Below are positions 42,077 through 50,621 of a DNA stretch of 64,000 bases, piece by piece. Below the pieces are notes generated by a model. It was not told where the DNA came from. It did not search any database and saw only the letters and a program-made list of their open reading frames with translations. The position numbers and the translations under genes are program-made. Origin of the DNA: DASUCS01 sp041166745 (lineage in GTDB: Bacteria > Actinomycetota > Acidimicrobiia > Acidimicrobiales > JACDCH01); contig JBEEGH010000007.1 of assembly GCA_041166745.1 (NCBI GenBank), positions 28,101-92,100 of the forward strand, read 5' to 3'. Position 1 is the stretch's first letter. Each line of letters begins with the position of its first letter.

Positions 42077-43191
42077 GGTGCGACCGATCCGAAGTCGTCG
42101 AAACCGGACGGCGTGTGCCGCCCCATCGTGCCGTGCTCGAACAGACCCCAACCCTCCTGGCCGTCACATTCCGCCCTGGCGACGTGATCGATCACACCAA
42201 ACGCTGCACGCGCCACGACCGCAGGATCGTCGAGAGCATGGGTCACCCCTTGCACCCAATCCCGACCCATCCACTGGCCGTGCACCCACTCCGGATCGGC
42301 GCCGTACCCCGGACCGGCGTTCAGCACGACATACCCCTTCGACTCGATGTCGAGGTTCACGGGCTTGCCGTCGCGCTGCGTCATCCGGATGGACGCTCGT
42401 TCCGGGATGCGCGTGCCGGACCGATAGTCGATCTCGACCTCGGGCCATCCCAGCGACTCGGCCGGGCGGCCGCTCGACGCCGGCCACACGCGCACGGCGT
42501 CGTTCAGTGTGCGGTGTCCGTCGGCGTCCTCCTGCATGATCAGCACGAGCCCGAAGTCGTCGAACCGCAGCGGGATGTAGGTCCACCACAGCGCCCAGTC
42601 GGGATCTGGCTCGGCCGCACCGCGCCCGGGTGGCTCCGCCTCCCCCACCGGCCGGATACCCCACGAGCGATCGCGACTACCGACCCAGGTGTTGTCGTCG
42701 ACCGACAGCGTCTCGCCCGCGACGCGCAACTCGCCGGACCAGGTGCCGACCTGAGCGAAACGACAGGCGTCGAGGATGATGCGGCCGTCGCGCCGCAGCA
42801 CGTGTGCAGGTTCTTGGACGGTCGGGAACGAGCCTCGCCAGCGGAGATCGAAGCCGACACCGTGGTCGTCACCATCACACACGACGCGGATCTCCTCGAG
42901 CGGCCGAATGACCTCGATCCGATACGGGCCGACGGCCTGCGTCATGCGATCGTCGCCGAGTGCGGTCGACATCCGCACGGTGTGTTGCGTCGTGCCGCGG
43001 AGCACCGTGGCGTAGGCGTCGATCACGCCGAGGTTCGGGTACACGCCGAGACCGGTGATCAGAAAGGTGTCGCCCGTTCGATCGTGAGCATTGAAGTAGC
43101 ACCGGTCGTAGAAGTTGCGATCGCTGCTCGCGGGCTGTGCGATCGGCAACGGCATCTGATGGATGGGGTACTCGTCCATGGGGGTGGGCAT
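42073..43191 (-). CDS. Uncharacterised protein, possibly lipocalin-like (DUF7064/7065 or CrtC-like)
   Basis: A 372-residue soluble protein with no transmembrane segment. The layout is two beta-rich halves: an N-terminal part with CYFNAHDRTGDTFLITGLGV, and a C-terminal part with DWALWWTYIPLRFDDFGLVL and ERASIRMTQRDGKPV. This recalls the hydroxyneurosporene-hydratase/AttH-like double lipocalin fold found in actinobacterial proteins near acyl-CoA genes. I am not certain of the family. It is first in an operon with a SnoaL protein and an SDR. TAGATT lies 6 nt before the ATG. Confidence 0.68.
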   Translation of the reverse strand: MPTPMDEYPIHQMPLPIAQPASSDRNFYDRCYFNAHDRTGDTFLITGLGVYPNLGVIDAYATVLRGTTQHTVRMSTALGDDRMTQAVGPYRIEVIRPLEEIRVVCDGDDHGVGFDLRWRGSFPTVQEPAHVLRRDGRIILDACRFAQVGTWSGELRVAGETLSVDDNTWVGSRDRSWGIRPVGEAEPPGRGAAEPDPDWALWWTYIPLRFDDFGLVLIMQEDADGHRTLNDAVRVWPASSGRPAESLGWPEVEIDYRSGTRIPERASIRMTQRDGKPVNLDIESKGYVVLNAGPGYGADPEWVHGQWMGRDWVQGVTHALDDPAVVARAAFGVIDHVARAECDGQEGWGLFEHGTMGRHTPSGFDDFGSVAP

Positions 43192-43197
43192 GACCCG

Positions 43198-43207
43198 AAT
43201 CTAGGAT
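43198..43207. promoter_or_regulatory. Shared-TA bidirectional -10 element (hypothetical / enoyl-CoA hydratase)
   Basis: AATCTAGGAT reads TAGGAT on the plus strand (43202-43207), 6 nt before ATG 43214. It reads TAGATT on the minus strand (43203-43198), 6 nt before ATG 43191. Both use the TA at 43202-43203. Confidence 0.6.
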
Positions 43208-43213
43208 CCCGCC

Positions 43214-44017
43214 ATGTCCTTCGTCCTCATCGACCGGCCACGCCCCGGCGTCGCGCTCGTCACCCTGAATCGCCCGGAACGCATGAACGCGATGGCCTTC
43301 GACGTCATGATCCCGTTCAAAGAGACGCTCGAGGAGATCAGCTACGACAACGACGTCCGCGTCGTGGTGATCACGGGCGCCGGCCACGGGTTCTGCTCGG
43401 GCGCCGACCTCGAAGACCCGGGAACGCTGCCACGGGTCGACGGGCTCACCGTCACGAACATCGCCCGCCGGGCCTTGGAGCTCCTCGACGACGTGATCCT
43501 CACGTTGCGGCGGATACACCAGCCGGTGATCGGCGCCATCAACGGCGCCGCCATCGGTGGTGGGCTGTGCCTGAGTCTGGCCACGGACATCCGCATCGCC
43601 TCGGAGAGCGCGTACTTTCGTGCCGCCGGCATCAACAACGGGCTCACGGCCAGCGAGCTCGGACTGAGCTACCTGTTGCCGCGGGCGATCGGTTCGTCGC
43701 GGGCCTTCGACATCATGTTGTCGGGCCGCGACGTCGACGCGGTGGAGGCCGAACGCATCGGACTCGTGTCGCGTACCGTCCCACAGGATCAGCTGCTCGA
43801 CACGAGTTACGAGTTGGCGGAGCGCATCATCGGATTCAGCCGCGTCGGTATCGAGTGCACGAAGCGTCTGCTGTGGGCCAGCCTCGACGCCGGCAGCCTG
43901 TCATCCCACATGGACCACGAAGGCCACGCCCAGCTCTACGTCCGCCTCACCACCCAGAACTTCGAAGAAGCCATCCGCGCCCGCCGCGAAAAACGCACCC
44001 CTGAGTTCAAGGACTAA
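43214..44017 (+). CDS. Enoyl-CoA hydratase/isomerase family protein
   Basis: A crotonase-fold enzyme of 267 residues. The oxyanion-hole segments GAGHGFCSGADLEDP and INGAAIGGGLCLSLATDIRIA are clear, and TASELGLSYLLPRAIG holds a conserved Glu. It hydrates or isomerises an acyl-CoA in beta-oxidation. It is a single gene, divergent from the 42073-43191 gene through a shared -10 region and convergent with the 44029 gene. Confidence 0.9.
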   Translation: MSFVLIDRPRPGVALVTLNRPERMNAMAFDVMIPFKETLEEISYDNDVRVVVITGAGHGFCSGADLEDPGTLPRVDGLTVTNIARRALELLDDVILTLRRIHQPVIGAINGAAIGGGLCLSLATDIRIASESAYFRAAGINNGLTASELGLSYLLPRAIGSSRAFDIMLSGRDVDAVEAERIGLVSRTVPQDQLLDTSYELAERIIGFSRVGIECTKRLLWASLDAGSLSSHMDHEGHAQLYVRLTTQNFEEAIRARREKRTPEFKD

Positions 44018-44028
44018 GGCAATTCGAT

Positions 44029-44859
44029 CTACCAGAGCTCGTCGACGTATTTGTCGGTGCCGACGGCGGTGCGGAAGAAGGGGGCGACCAGGCGGGTGAT
44101 CGCCAGCGAGTCGGCCTCGATGGCGTCGGTGTACTGGCGGATCGCGGGGAGCGCGTCGGTCACGTCGCCGCGCACGAAGAACAGTTGGACGAGTCGCTCC
44201 GGTCCGCCTGGTCCGCTGCCGAGGTCCATCGGCGTCCCGGGCGGACGCTCCTGCCCTGGCGACGGCATCCAGGTCGACCCGATCTCGATCTTCGTGTTGG
44301 TGAGCAACTCCGTCAACGGCCCGCTCACCGCCGCGTTGTGGACGTCTCGGGCCGTTCGGTCCGCGCTGGCGTCGAACCACGCGACCACCAGCCCGTCGTA
44401 CGCCGCGTCCAACGCCAACTCGATCGGAACCGGGTCAGGATCTCGATACGACGCGCCCAGGTGGTCGTACAGGATCGTGTGAACGTGCTTGCGCTCGTTG
44501 AAGCCGCGGCCGCCGCCGTACAGCGCCTTGACCTGCTTGCTCCCCCATCCGAAGAAGTCGCCGTGATGCTCGGCTTCGACGAAGTAGATGGCCACGTACG
44601 AGCCCGCATCCCACGGTGTGGCGATGACGCCGTCGTGCTGCGGCCAGCGCAAGTCCTTGAGCGACCGCGGCGCCACCCACCGACTGCCGGCCAGGCAATG
44701 TGGGCCGATGAGGCAACCGCCGTAGAAGTGGTCGCGCTCGTACCACCGGTTGTAGGCGCTCTCGAAGCCCCTGCTCGGATCGACCAACGTGAGCAGCATG
44801 CTGCCGACCTTCACGGGGTAATCGGCGACTCCGCCTGGCTCCAACGGGTTGTACGTCAA
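44029..44859 (-). CDS. Uncharacterised protein, EthD-like duplicated fold
   Basis: A 276-residue protein I cannot assign firmly. WYERDHFYGGCLIGPHCLAG near residue 38 resembles the RWYxxxH segment of EthD and other dimeric alpha/beta-barrel proteins, and a second, weaker module follows from about residue 150. No signal peptide or membrane helix is seen. The TTG start overlaps the stop of the acyl-CoA dehydrogenase gene by 4 bp. It is therefore the last gene of the long catabolic operon and probably acts on the same substrate. Confidence 0.65.
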   Translation of the reverse strand: MTYNPLEPGGVADYPVKVGSMLLTLVDPSRGFESAYNRWYERDHFYGGCLIGPHCLAGSRWVAPRSLKDLRWPQHDGVIATPWDAGSYVAIYFVEAEHHGDFFGWGSKQVKALYGGGRGFNERKHVHTILYDHLGASYRDPDPVPIELALDAAYDGLVVAWFDASADRTARDVHNAAVSGPLTELLTNTKIEIGSTWMPSPGQERPPGTPMDLGSGPGGPERLVQLFFVRGDVTDALPAIRQYTDAIEADSLAITRLVAPFFRTAVGTDKYVDELW

Positions 44860-45932
44860 TCAAGCACCTCCGACGCGACGAGTTCTTCTAGATGGCGATC
44901 GTCCCACCAACTCAGTTGCAACTGCTTGGCTCTGCGGAAGTACAGCTGGATGTCGTACTCGACGGTGAAGCCGACACCACCGAACACCTGCTGTGCCATG
45001 GCCGTGATGTCGCGGTACGTACTGCACGCGAACAGCTTGGCCATCGGCGCGAGCCGAGCGATCGAGCGACCTTCGCTCCGGGCCCACGCGGCCTCCCAAA
45101 CGAGCAACTCCGCACCGTCGAGGGCCGTGACCGCGTCGGACAGATAGTGGGCGATCGCCTGGAACGCGCCGAGTGGCTTGTCGAACTGGAAGCGATCCTT
45201 GGCGTACTGCACCGTGATGTCGAGCGCGTACCGGGCACCCCCGACCGCCTGGGCCGCCAGGAGGATGATGCCGTCGTGCATCGTCGCGTCCCACACAGGC
45301 CAGCCGTCGTCGGCGACCAGCGTTGCGGGAGCGTTGTCGAAGTCCACGCGGTATTGCGTGTCGGAGGCAATCGTGTGCTGCTGGGTCAGCGTGACGCCCT
45401 CGCCCTCGGGATCGACGAGCACCAAGCTCACGTTGTCGTCGTTTCGAGCGAGGACGAGCAACCGGTCGGCACTCGACGCGAACGGCACGTGCCGCTTCGC
45501 GCCCGTAACGCTCGTGCCATTGAACGACGCTTGTATGCCCGCGGGACCGAAGCCACGGTCGGGCTCGAGCCATGCGGTGGTGACGATCGCATCACCGGAC
45601 GCGATCCGCGGCAACCATTCGGTGTCGCCGACGCGAGACAGCACGCCGCCGGCCATCACGGAGCTGACGAAGTGGGGAGAGGGTGCGAGCGATCGACCGA
45701 GCTCCTCGTAGACGATCATCGCGTCGAGCATCGACATACCCGATCCGCCCTGCTCCTCGGGAATCGTGAGACCGATGAGGCCGAGCTCGGCCAGCTGCAC
45801 CCAAAGCTTCTCCGGATAGCCGACGGCGTCATCTTCGAGCTGGCGCACGACATCGAGGCCGGAGTGTCGAGCGCACACGCCGCGCACGGTTTCGCGCAGC
45901 AGGTGCTGTTCGTCGGTGAATTCGAGATCCAC
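44856..45932 (-). CDS. Acyl-CoA dehydrogenase (ChsE/FadE28-like subunit)
   Basis: A FAD-dependent acyl-CoA dehydrogenase of 358 residues. The N-terminal helical domain starts EFTDEQHLLRETVRGVC, the middle strands have FASSADRLLVLAR, and the C-terminal QQVFGGVGFTVEYDIQLYFRR is the pattern of FadE28/ChsE-type subunits that pair with a second, different subunit. A second dehydrogenase gene (48194-49375) is in the same operon, so a heteromeric enzyme is likely. The start is the GTG at 45932. The upstream 102 bp hold GC-rich hairpins (45962-46030). Confidence 0.88.
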   Translation of the reverse strand: MDLEFTDEQHLLRETVRGVCARHSGLDVVRQLEDDAVGYPEKLWVQLAELGLIGLTIPEEQGGSGMSMLDAMIVYEELGRSLAPSPHFVSSVMAGGVLSRVGDTEWLPRIASGDAIVTTAWLEPDRGFGPAGIQASFNGTSVTGAKRHVPFASSADRLLVLARNDDNVSLVLVDPEGEGVTLTQQHTIASDTQYRVDFDNAPATLVADDGWPVWDATMHDGIILLAAQAVGGARYALDITVQYAKDRFQFDKPLGAFQAIAHYLSDAVTALDGAELLVWEAAWARSEGRSIARLAPMAKLFACSTYRDITAMAQQVFGGVGFTVEYDIQLYFRRAKQLQLSWWDDRHLEELVASEVLD

Positions 45933-45976
45933 TAGCGCACGCTCCTCAGGGGATCTGTCTGGGACCGTCGCCGGCC

Positions 45977-46022
45977 GCGCCCGCCAGGGCGCAGGCGACA
46001 CGAGCGAGAGGCCCGCAGGGCC
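45977..46022. repeat. Pair of GC-rich hairpins in an operon spacer
   Basis: GCGCCC-gcca-GGGCGC (45977-45992) and GGCCC-gca-GGGCC (46010-46022) are both perfect. They fill the 102-bp spacer 45933-46034 between two genes of an operon whose other junctions mostly overlap. Confidence 0.6.
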
Positions 46023-46034
46023 GAAGCGAGCATG

Positions 46035-46505
46035 TCATGGCCTCCAGGCGTCGCCGCGGCGCGCCCACGGGTTGTCGTCTTCGGTTCTCGGGATGGCGAT
46101 GCGCGCCGCGCAGGTCGTGCACGGGCTGCCCGCGACACTCAAGGTGACGTCGACGTCGACCCACGCGCAGCCTGCATCGTCGACTTCGACTCGCGTCACC
46201 AGTCCATCGAGCTGCATCGTGTCGCCTGGAAACACCGAGCCCTTCATGCGGAAGGTCATGCGGCCGAGACGGCCCTTCGGACCGGTCCAGTCCGTGAGGT
46301 AGCGCTCGAACCACGCCGCCTGGTTCGGGGTGTTCAGGAAGATGTCCTTGGTTCCGTTGCGGTTCACGGCGAAATCGTGATCGTGATGCATTGGGCGCCA
46401 GTCCCTGCTGGCCAGCGCACCGAGCACAACGGTCGTCGCCGTCACGTCGTAGGTGAGCGGTGCCAACGCTTGGCCTTCACGCACGTCGTCGACGGTCACG
46501 GTCAC
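46035..46505 (-). CDS. MaoC-like hydratase, catalytic subunit
   Basis: A 156-residue hot-dog-fold enoyl-CoA hydratase subunit. SRDWRPMHHDHDFA at about residues 33-46 carries the MaoC hydratase-2 Asp and His. It overlaps by 4 bp a second hot-dog gene that lacks these residues. Such a pair usually forms a heteromeric hydratase for bulky acyl-CoAs, as in ChsH1-ChsH2 of cholesterol degradation. The GTG start at 46505 is fixed by the overlap. Confidence 0.88.
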   Translation of the reverse strand: MTVTVDDVREGQALAPLTYDVTATTVVLGALASRDWRPMHHDHDFAVNRNGTKDIFLNTPNQAAWFERYLTDWTGPKGRLGRMTFRMKGSVFPGDTMQLDGLVTRVEVDDAGCAWVDVDVTLSVAGSPCTTCAARIAIPRTEDDNPWARRGDAWRP

Positions 46506-47014
46506 GACGCGCCCTTTCGGTAGCCGAACGCCGTGTACGACTCAACTCCCACGAGGGCATCGTGCTGGTTGCGGTACTCGACGTCGATCACCCAGAAGCG
46601 GCCAGTGCCGAGCTTGGTCGTTTTCTCCTCGCTGACCGAGCGGAGCCGCTGGCACGACGTGATGACGTCGCCCACGCGCACCGGGTCGTGAAACACGATG
46701 GTGTTCTCCGAGATGATCGCCTCGGGCAAGTCGAGTCGTTCTTTCATGTCGAAATGCACTTGCAGCGGGACGGCCTCCGCGGTGCGCCCCGGCTTCCATC
46801 GATGCGGCCGAAACCACACCGACAACATCGTCGGCGGCGCGATCGAGCCATCCGTGAGCGCGGCGGCGACGTCGTCGTCCCAGAACAGCGGATTGCCGTT
46901 CTCCACCGACGAGCACGTCGTCCAGATGTAGCCCCGCTCGACGGGGAACTCGCCCGCCTCGTCGTACTGCACCTCGTCGATGAGTTTCACCACGTCGTCG
47001 GGCAGCGCGCTCAT
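46502..47014 (-). CDS. FAS1-like/MaoC N-terminal hot-dog protein, non-catalytic hydratase partner
   Basis: A 170-residue hot-dog protein similar to the N-terminal dehydratase domain of actinobacterial hydratases. At the catalytic position it reads SSVENGNPLFWDD instead of a D-x4-H signature, so it probably supplies structure or substrate binding and its neighbour (46035-46505) the active site. IAPPTMLSVWFRPHRW and YRNQHDALVGVESYTAFGYR are conserved-looking. Both ends overlap neighbours by 4 bp. Unlike ChsH2 it has no DUF35 tail. Confidence 0.83.
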   Translation of the reverse strand: MSALPDDVVKLIDEVQYDEAGEFPVERGYIWTTCSSVENGNPLFWDDDVAAALTDGSIAPPTMLSVWFRPHRWKPGRTAEAVPLQVHFDMKERLDLPEAIISENTIVFHDPVRVGDVITSCQRLRSVSEEKTTKLGTGRFWVIDVEYRNQHDALVGVESYTAFGYRKGAS

Positions 47015-48018
47015 CGCACGGTCCCCGCCAGCGTCGGCGCCAGCTGCTGGAACGTCCCGTGGTCGGGGTGGCTCGCTTCGACGAGCGGAACCTGTACTTC
47101 AGCGATCGTGAGGACGGGTGAGACGCAGGTGTCGGCGGGCGCGAGCACATCGGTCCACTCATCGCGGGTCTTCGTCGCGAACGCGGCGCGGAGATCAGCG
47201 CGGATCTCGTCCTGTACGGCGTCGTCGGTCTGGTGGGCGCTCCAGCGATCGAGCCCGAGCAGACCGCAGAGGTTGGCCCAGAAGCGGGGCTCGATGGCGG
47301 CAACCGCGAGCCAACCGCCATCGGCCGCTTGGTACGTGTCGTAACACGCGTACCGGCCGGTGAGGACGTTGTGCGGCGTGACTCCAGTGGCGAGGTACTC
47401 GTCGACGTGCAGCGCCATGAGCGCGAGCACGCCGTCGGCCACCGACACGTCGAGGTAGGCGCCCTCGCCGGTGGCGGACCGTCGGACGAGTGCGGCGAGA
47501 ATCGCGATCACCGCGTGCATGCCACCGCCGGCGCTGTCCGCGACAGTGGCTCCGGGGATCGGAGGTCCACCGTCGCCGCGCGGTTGGCTCGTGGCGAGGA
47601 AGCCGGTGACCCCGAGATAGTTGAGGTCATGACCCGCCCACTGGGCATTGGGGCCTTTCTGCCCGTAGCCGGACGTCGAGCAATACACGATGTCGGCGTT
47701 GCGCCGCTTCACGTCGTCGTAGCCGATGCCGAGACGGGCAACGACGCCAGGACGGAAGCTCTCGATGACCACGTCCGCGTCGGCAGCCAGGTCGAGAAAC
47801 GCTGCGAGGTCGGCCGGCTCCTTCAAGTCGAACGCGACGCGGGTCATGCCGCGATGCGCGCTGTACGCATGGAACGGGGGCTCGATCTGCAGCGCGGGAT
47901 CCTTCGGGCCGACCTTCACCACCGTCGCGCCGTAGTCCGCGAGCCACCGCGAGGCGCGCGCCGCCGGCCCGACCGACGCGAGGTCGAGCACCGTGATCCC
48001 ATCGAGCATCCCGCTCAT
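47011..48018 (-). CDS. CaiB/BaiF family CoA-transferase
   Basis: A family-III CoA-transferase of 335 residues that moves CoA between carboxylic acids. ITVLDLASVGPAARASRWLADYGATVVKV is the N-terminal Rossmann part, RVAFDLKEPADLAAFLDL follows, and GGMHAVIAILAALVRRSATGEG is the helical linker with the usual GEG. The catalytic Asp is probably the one in WAGHDLNYLGVTGF. It is shorter than the roughly 400-residue norm. ATG 48018 has GGGTGA upstream. It is co-transcribed with the hydratase pair. Confidence 0.87.
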   Translation of the reverse strand: MSGMLDGITVLDLASVGPAARASRWLADYGATVVKVGPKDPALQIEPPFHAYSAHRGMTRVAFDLKEPADLAAFLDLAADADVVIESFRPGVVARLGIGYDDVKRRNADIVYCSTSGYGQKGPNAQWAGHDLNYLGVTGFLATSQPRGDGGPPIPGATVADSAGGGMHAVIAILAALVRRSATGEGAYLDVSVADGVLALMALHVDEYLATGVTPHNVLTGRYACYDTYQAADGGWLAVAAIEPRFWANLCGLLGLDRWSAHQTDDAVQDEIRADLRAAFATKTRDEWTDVLAPADTCVSPVLTIAEVQVPLVEASHPDHGTFQQLAPTLAGTVR

Positions 48019-48061
48019 ACCGTCACCCGACGTCAAGCCGAGTGGACGGGGCAGCTGGGGG

Positions 48062-48139
48062 TGCGGGGGTCTCCCCCGCAGATCCGCCGTAGGGCGGCTT
48101 CGCCGTCCCGAAGGCGGTGAGTGCTCGCCGGAGGCGAGC
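48062..48139. repeat. Cluster of GC-rich hairpins in an operon spacer
   Basis: Three small inverted repeats follow one another: TGCGGGGG-tct-CCCCCGCA (48062-48080), CCGCC-gtag-GGCGG (48084-48097) and GCTCGCC-gga-GGCGAGC (48123-48139). They occupy the 175-bp gap 48019-48193 between a dehydrogenase stop and a CoA-transferase start. The next bases (48150-48190) are a GAGCGAAGCGAACGAG-type low-complexity stretch. Confidence 0.65.
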
Positions 48140-48193
48140 GCCATTGACTCGCCTGAACGGAGTGAGCGAAGCGAACGAGTGAAGGCGAAACAT

Positions 48194-49375
48194 CTAGAAG
48201 TTCTTGGGGAGGCCGAGTTTGCGGCGGGCGATGATGTTCTTCTGGATCTCGGACGCGCCGCCGCCGATCGTGTCGATCACCGTGTAGCGGTACGTCGACT
48301 CGGAGCGTCCCTCCATCGGCGCTTCCTTCGTCTTCACGCGCAATTGCGAGCCGGGGGCGCCGATGTCCATCGACGCGTTTGCGAGCCGCTTCGAAAGCTC
48401 GGTCGCGAACAGCTTGTACTCGGATGACTCCGTGGTGGGAGGTGCGCCGCCCTTCATCGACTCTGCCACCACCCGCAATCCCAACACCCTGGCCACCTCG
48501 GCCTCGGTCACGAGATGCGCGACGCGTTGGCGAATGACGGGGTCGTCCTTCAACGGCCGGTCGTCGGTTGTCGCGGTGCGCACGTAGTCGCACAACACGT
48601 CGAGGCGTTGCTCGATCGGTGAGAACGTGAACATCGTGAAGCGCTCGAGGTCGAGCGCTTCCGAGATGTACTGGAAACCATGGTTCAGCTCGCCGACGAC
48701 ATAGTCGTCGTGCACGAACACGTCATCGAAGAACACGTCGTTCGTGCGCTCGTCGCCCATCGTCCAGATGCCGTTGATCGTGATTCCGGGATGATCGAGC
48801 GGTACGAGGAAGAGCGTGATGCCATGGTGCTTCGGCGCGTCGGGATCAGTGCGGGCACCGACCCAGTACCACTCGGCGAAGTGCGCTGAGGTGGTCCAGG
48901 TCTTCTGACCGTTCAGGCGCCAGCCGTCGCCATCCCGGGTGGCCTTCAGCTTCATCGACGCCGCGTCTGATCCGGCATCGGGCTCGCTGTAGCCGACCGC
49001 GAACTCCACCTCGTTGCGCAGGATCTTCGGCAGGAACTCTCGCTTCAACTTCTCGCTGCCGTGGCCGAGAATCGTCTTGCCGATGATGCCGACGCCCTTG
49101 CCGATCTGCGGCCCACCTCGACCCGCGAGGGCCTCGTTCAACAGATATTCGTAGACCCCGTCACCCTCGTGGCCGCCCCATTCCTTCGGCCAGGTGATGC
49201 CGAGCCAGCCCTTCTCCCCGAGCGTCGCCATGAACTCGCGGCGCTTCGGCGTGTCGACGATCTGCGCCATGTTCTCGCGCGTCACGTCGAAGACGTCCGG
49301 GTCGTCGTGCTCATCGAGGAATTGCTCGACCTCGTCGGCGAAGTCGAGTTGCGCCGGCGCGAAATCGAAATTCAC
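48194..49375 (-). CDS. Acyl-CoA dehydrogenase
   Basis: A 393-residue FAD-dependent acyl-CoA dehydrogenase. FDFAPAQLDFADEVEQFLDE opens the helical domain, GITWPKEWGG and GYSEPDAGSDAASM are the flavin and substrate motifs, and TIGGGASEIQKNIIARRKLG the usual end. It resembles the FadE29/FadE17-type partner of heteromeric steroid acyl-CoA dehydrogenases. The GTG start overlaps the CoA-transferase stop by 4 bp. Together with the 44856-45932 gene it may form an alpha2beta2 enzyme. Confidence 0.9.
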   Translation of the reverse strand: MNFDFAPAQLDFADEVEQFLDEHDDPDVFDVTRENMAQIVDTPKRREFMATLGEKGWLGITWPKEWGGHEGDGVYEYLLNEALAGRGGPQIGKGVGIIGKTILGHGSEKLKREFLPKILRNEVEFAVGYSEPDAGSDAASMKLKATRDGDGWRLNGQKTWTTSAHFAEWYWVGARTDPDAPKHHGITLFLVPLDHPGITINGIWTMGDERTNDVFFDDVFVHDDYVVGELNHGFQYISEALDLERFTMFTFSPIEQRLDVLCDYVRTATTDDRPLKDDPVIRQRVAHLVTEAEVARVLGLRVVAESMKGGAPPTTESSEYKLFATELSKRLANASMDIGAPGSQLRVKTKEAPMEGRSESTYRYTVIDTIGGGASEIQKNIIARRKLGLPKNF

Positions 49376-50613
49376 GCGATGACTCCATTCCGCGCGAGCG
49401 CGTCGAGTTGCTCCTGGGTGAGCCCGAGCTCGGATGAGAGGACGTCGCGGGTGTGCTCGCCGACCCAGGGCACGCGCGTTTCCGGGCCCTCGGCCACCTT
49501 CGAGAGCTTCACGGGGTTCCCCGGGATCAGAACGGGTTGCTCGCCGCCGTCGACGCGGTCCATCTCGACGACCATGCGGCGCAGTTCGAGATGTGGATCG
49601 GTGATCACATCGGAGGAGTGGAAGCACGGTCCGGCCGCGACACCTGCGGCGGTGAGCTCCTTCGACGCTTCGACCATCGTTCGGGTGCTGCTCCACGCCT
49701 CGACGCCGGGACGGATGATCGTCTCGAGCTGCTCGCCCCACCCCTGCCGCGACGAGAGCCGCGGATCGTCCTTCCACTCCGGCCGTCCGACCACATCGGC
49801 CAGGGGACCGAACTGGTGCTCGCGCACGAGCTGCATGACGAACCAGCCGTCGGCGGCGCGGAAGGTGTCGAGGATGAAGTGCTTCGGGAACGGCTGCACC
49901 GCTTGGCCCAGCGACGTCAGGTTCATCACGATGTCGGTCATCGCAACGGCGGTGTCGAACATCGCAATGTCGACCTGCTGACCCTCGCCGGTCGCATCGC
50001 GATGGCGCAACGCTGCCATCACGCCGATCGTGGCGAACAGCGCGGCGCTGATGTCGCCGAGCGCCCCCACCGGATTCGCCCGGGGAGGCTCGCCCGGAGG
50101 GTTGAGGAACTCGTAGATGCCGGACATGGCTTCGACGATCGAGGCGTACGCCGGCCACGACGAATAGGGCGAGCTGCCGGCCCCGAAGCCCGACACGGAT
50201 ACGTAGATCACCCGGGGGTGCAGCGCGGACAGCGTGTCGTACCCGAGACCCAACCGATCCATCGTTCCGGCCTTGAAGTTCTCGGCGACGACATCGAAGC
50301 CCGGCGCGAGCTCGAGAAACAGATCGCGGCCGGCCTCCGACTTCAGATCGATCGCGATGCTGCGCTTGTTGAGGTTGTTGCGAAGGAACGTCGCGCCGAC
50401 GATGCGCCCGTCCGGGTCGAGCATCGAGGGCTGCGAACCCCTGCCCGACTCACCGGCAGGCGGTTCGACTTTGACGACGTCCGCCCCAAGCCGCGCGAGC
50501 AGCTGCGTGGCGTACGGCAATGCCTGCATCTGCTCAGCGGCGAGCACCCGAATACCGTCGAGCGGCTTGCCGTACTTGGCAGCGTCTGCGTTGCCGACGT
50601 CGCCAACTCTCAT
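49372..50613 (-). CDS. CaiB/BaiF family CoA-transferase
   Basis: A full-length family-III CoA-transferase of 413 residues. GIRVLAAEQMQALPYATQLLARLGADVVKVE is the N-terminal signature, followed by SIAIDLKSEAGRDLFLELA and RVIYVSVSGFGAGSSP. GALGDISAALFATIGVMAAL includes the region of the catalytic Asp. It would activate an organic acid to its CoA ester using another CoA ester as donor. Its stop overlaps the dehydrogenase start, and it follows the thiolase gene by 8 bp. Confidence 0.9.
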   Translation of the reverse strand: MRVGDVGNADAAKYGKPLDGIRVLAAEQMQALPYATQLLARLGADVVKVEPPAGESGRGSQPSMLDPDGRIVGATFLRNNLNKRSIAIDLKSEAGRDLFLELAPGFDVVAENFKAGTMDRLGLGYDTLSALHPRVIYVSVSGFGAGSSPYSSWPAYASIVEAMSGIYEFLNPPGEPPRANPVGALGDISAALFATIGVMAALRHRDATGEGQQVDIAMFDTAVAMTDIVMNLTSLGQAVQPFPKHFILDTFRAADGWFVMQLVREHQFGPLADVVGRPEWKDDPRLSSRQGWGEQLETIIRPGVEAWSSTRTMVEASKELTAAGVAAGPCFHSSDVITDPHLELRRMVVEMDRVDGGEQPVLIPGNPVKLSKVAEGPETRVPWVGEHTRDVLSSELGLTQEQLDALARNGVIA

Positions 50614-50621
50614 AGGCGTGC

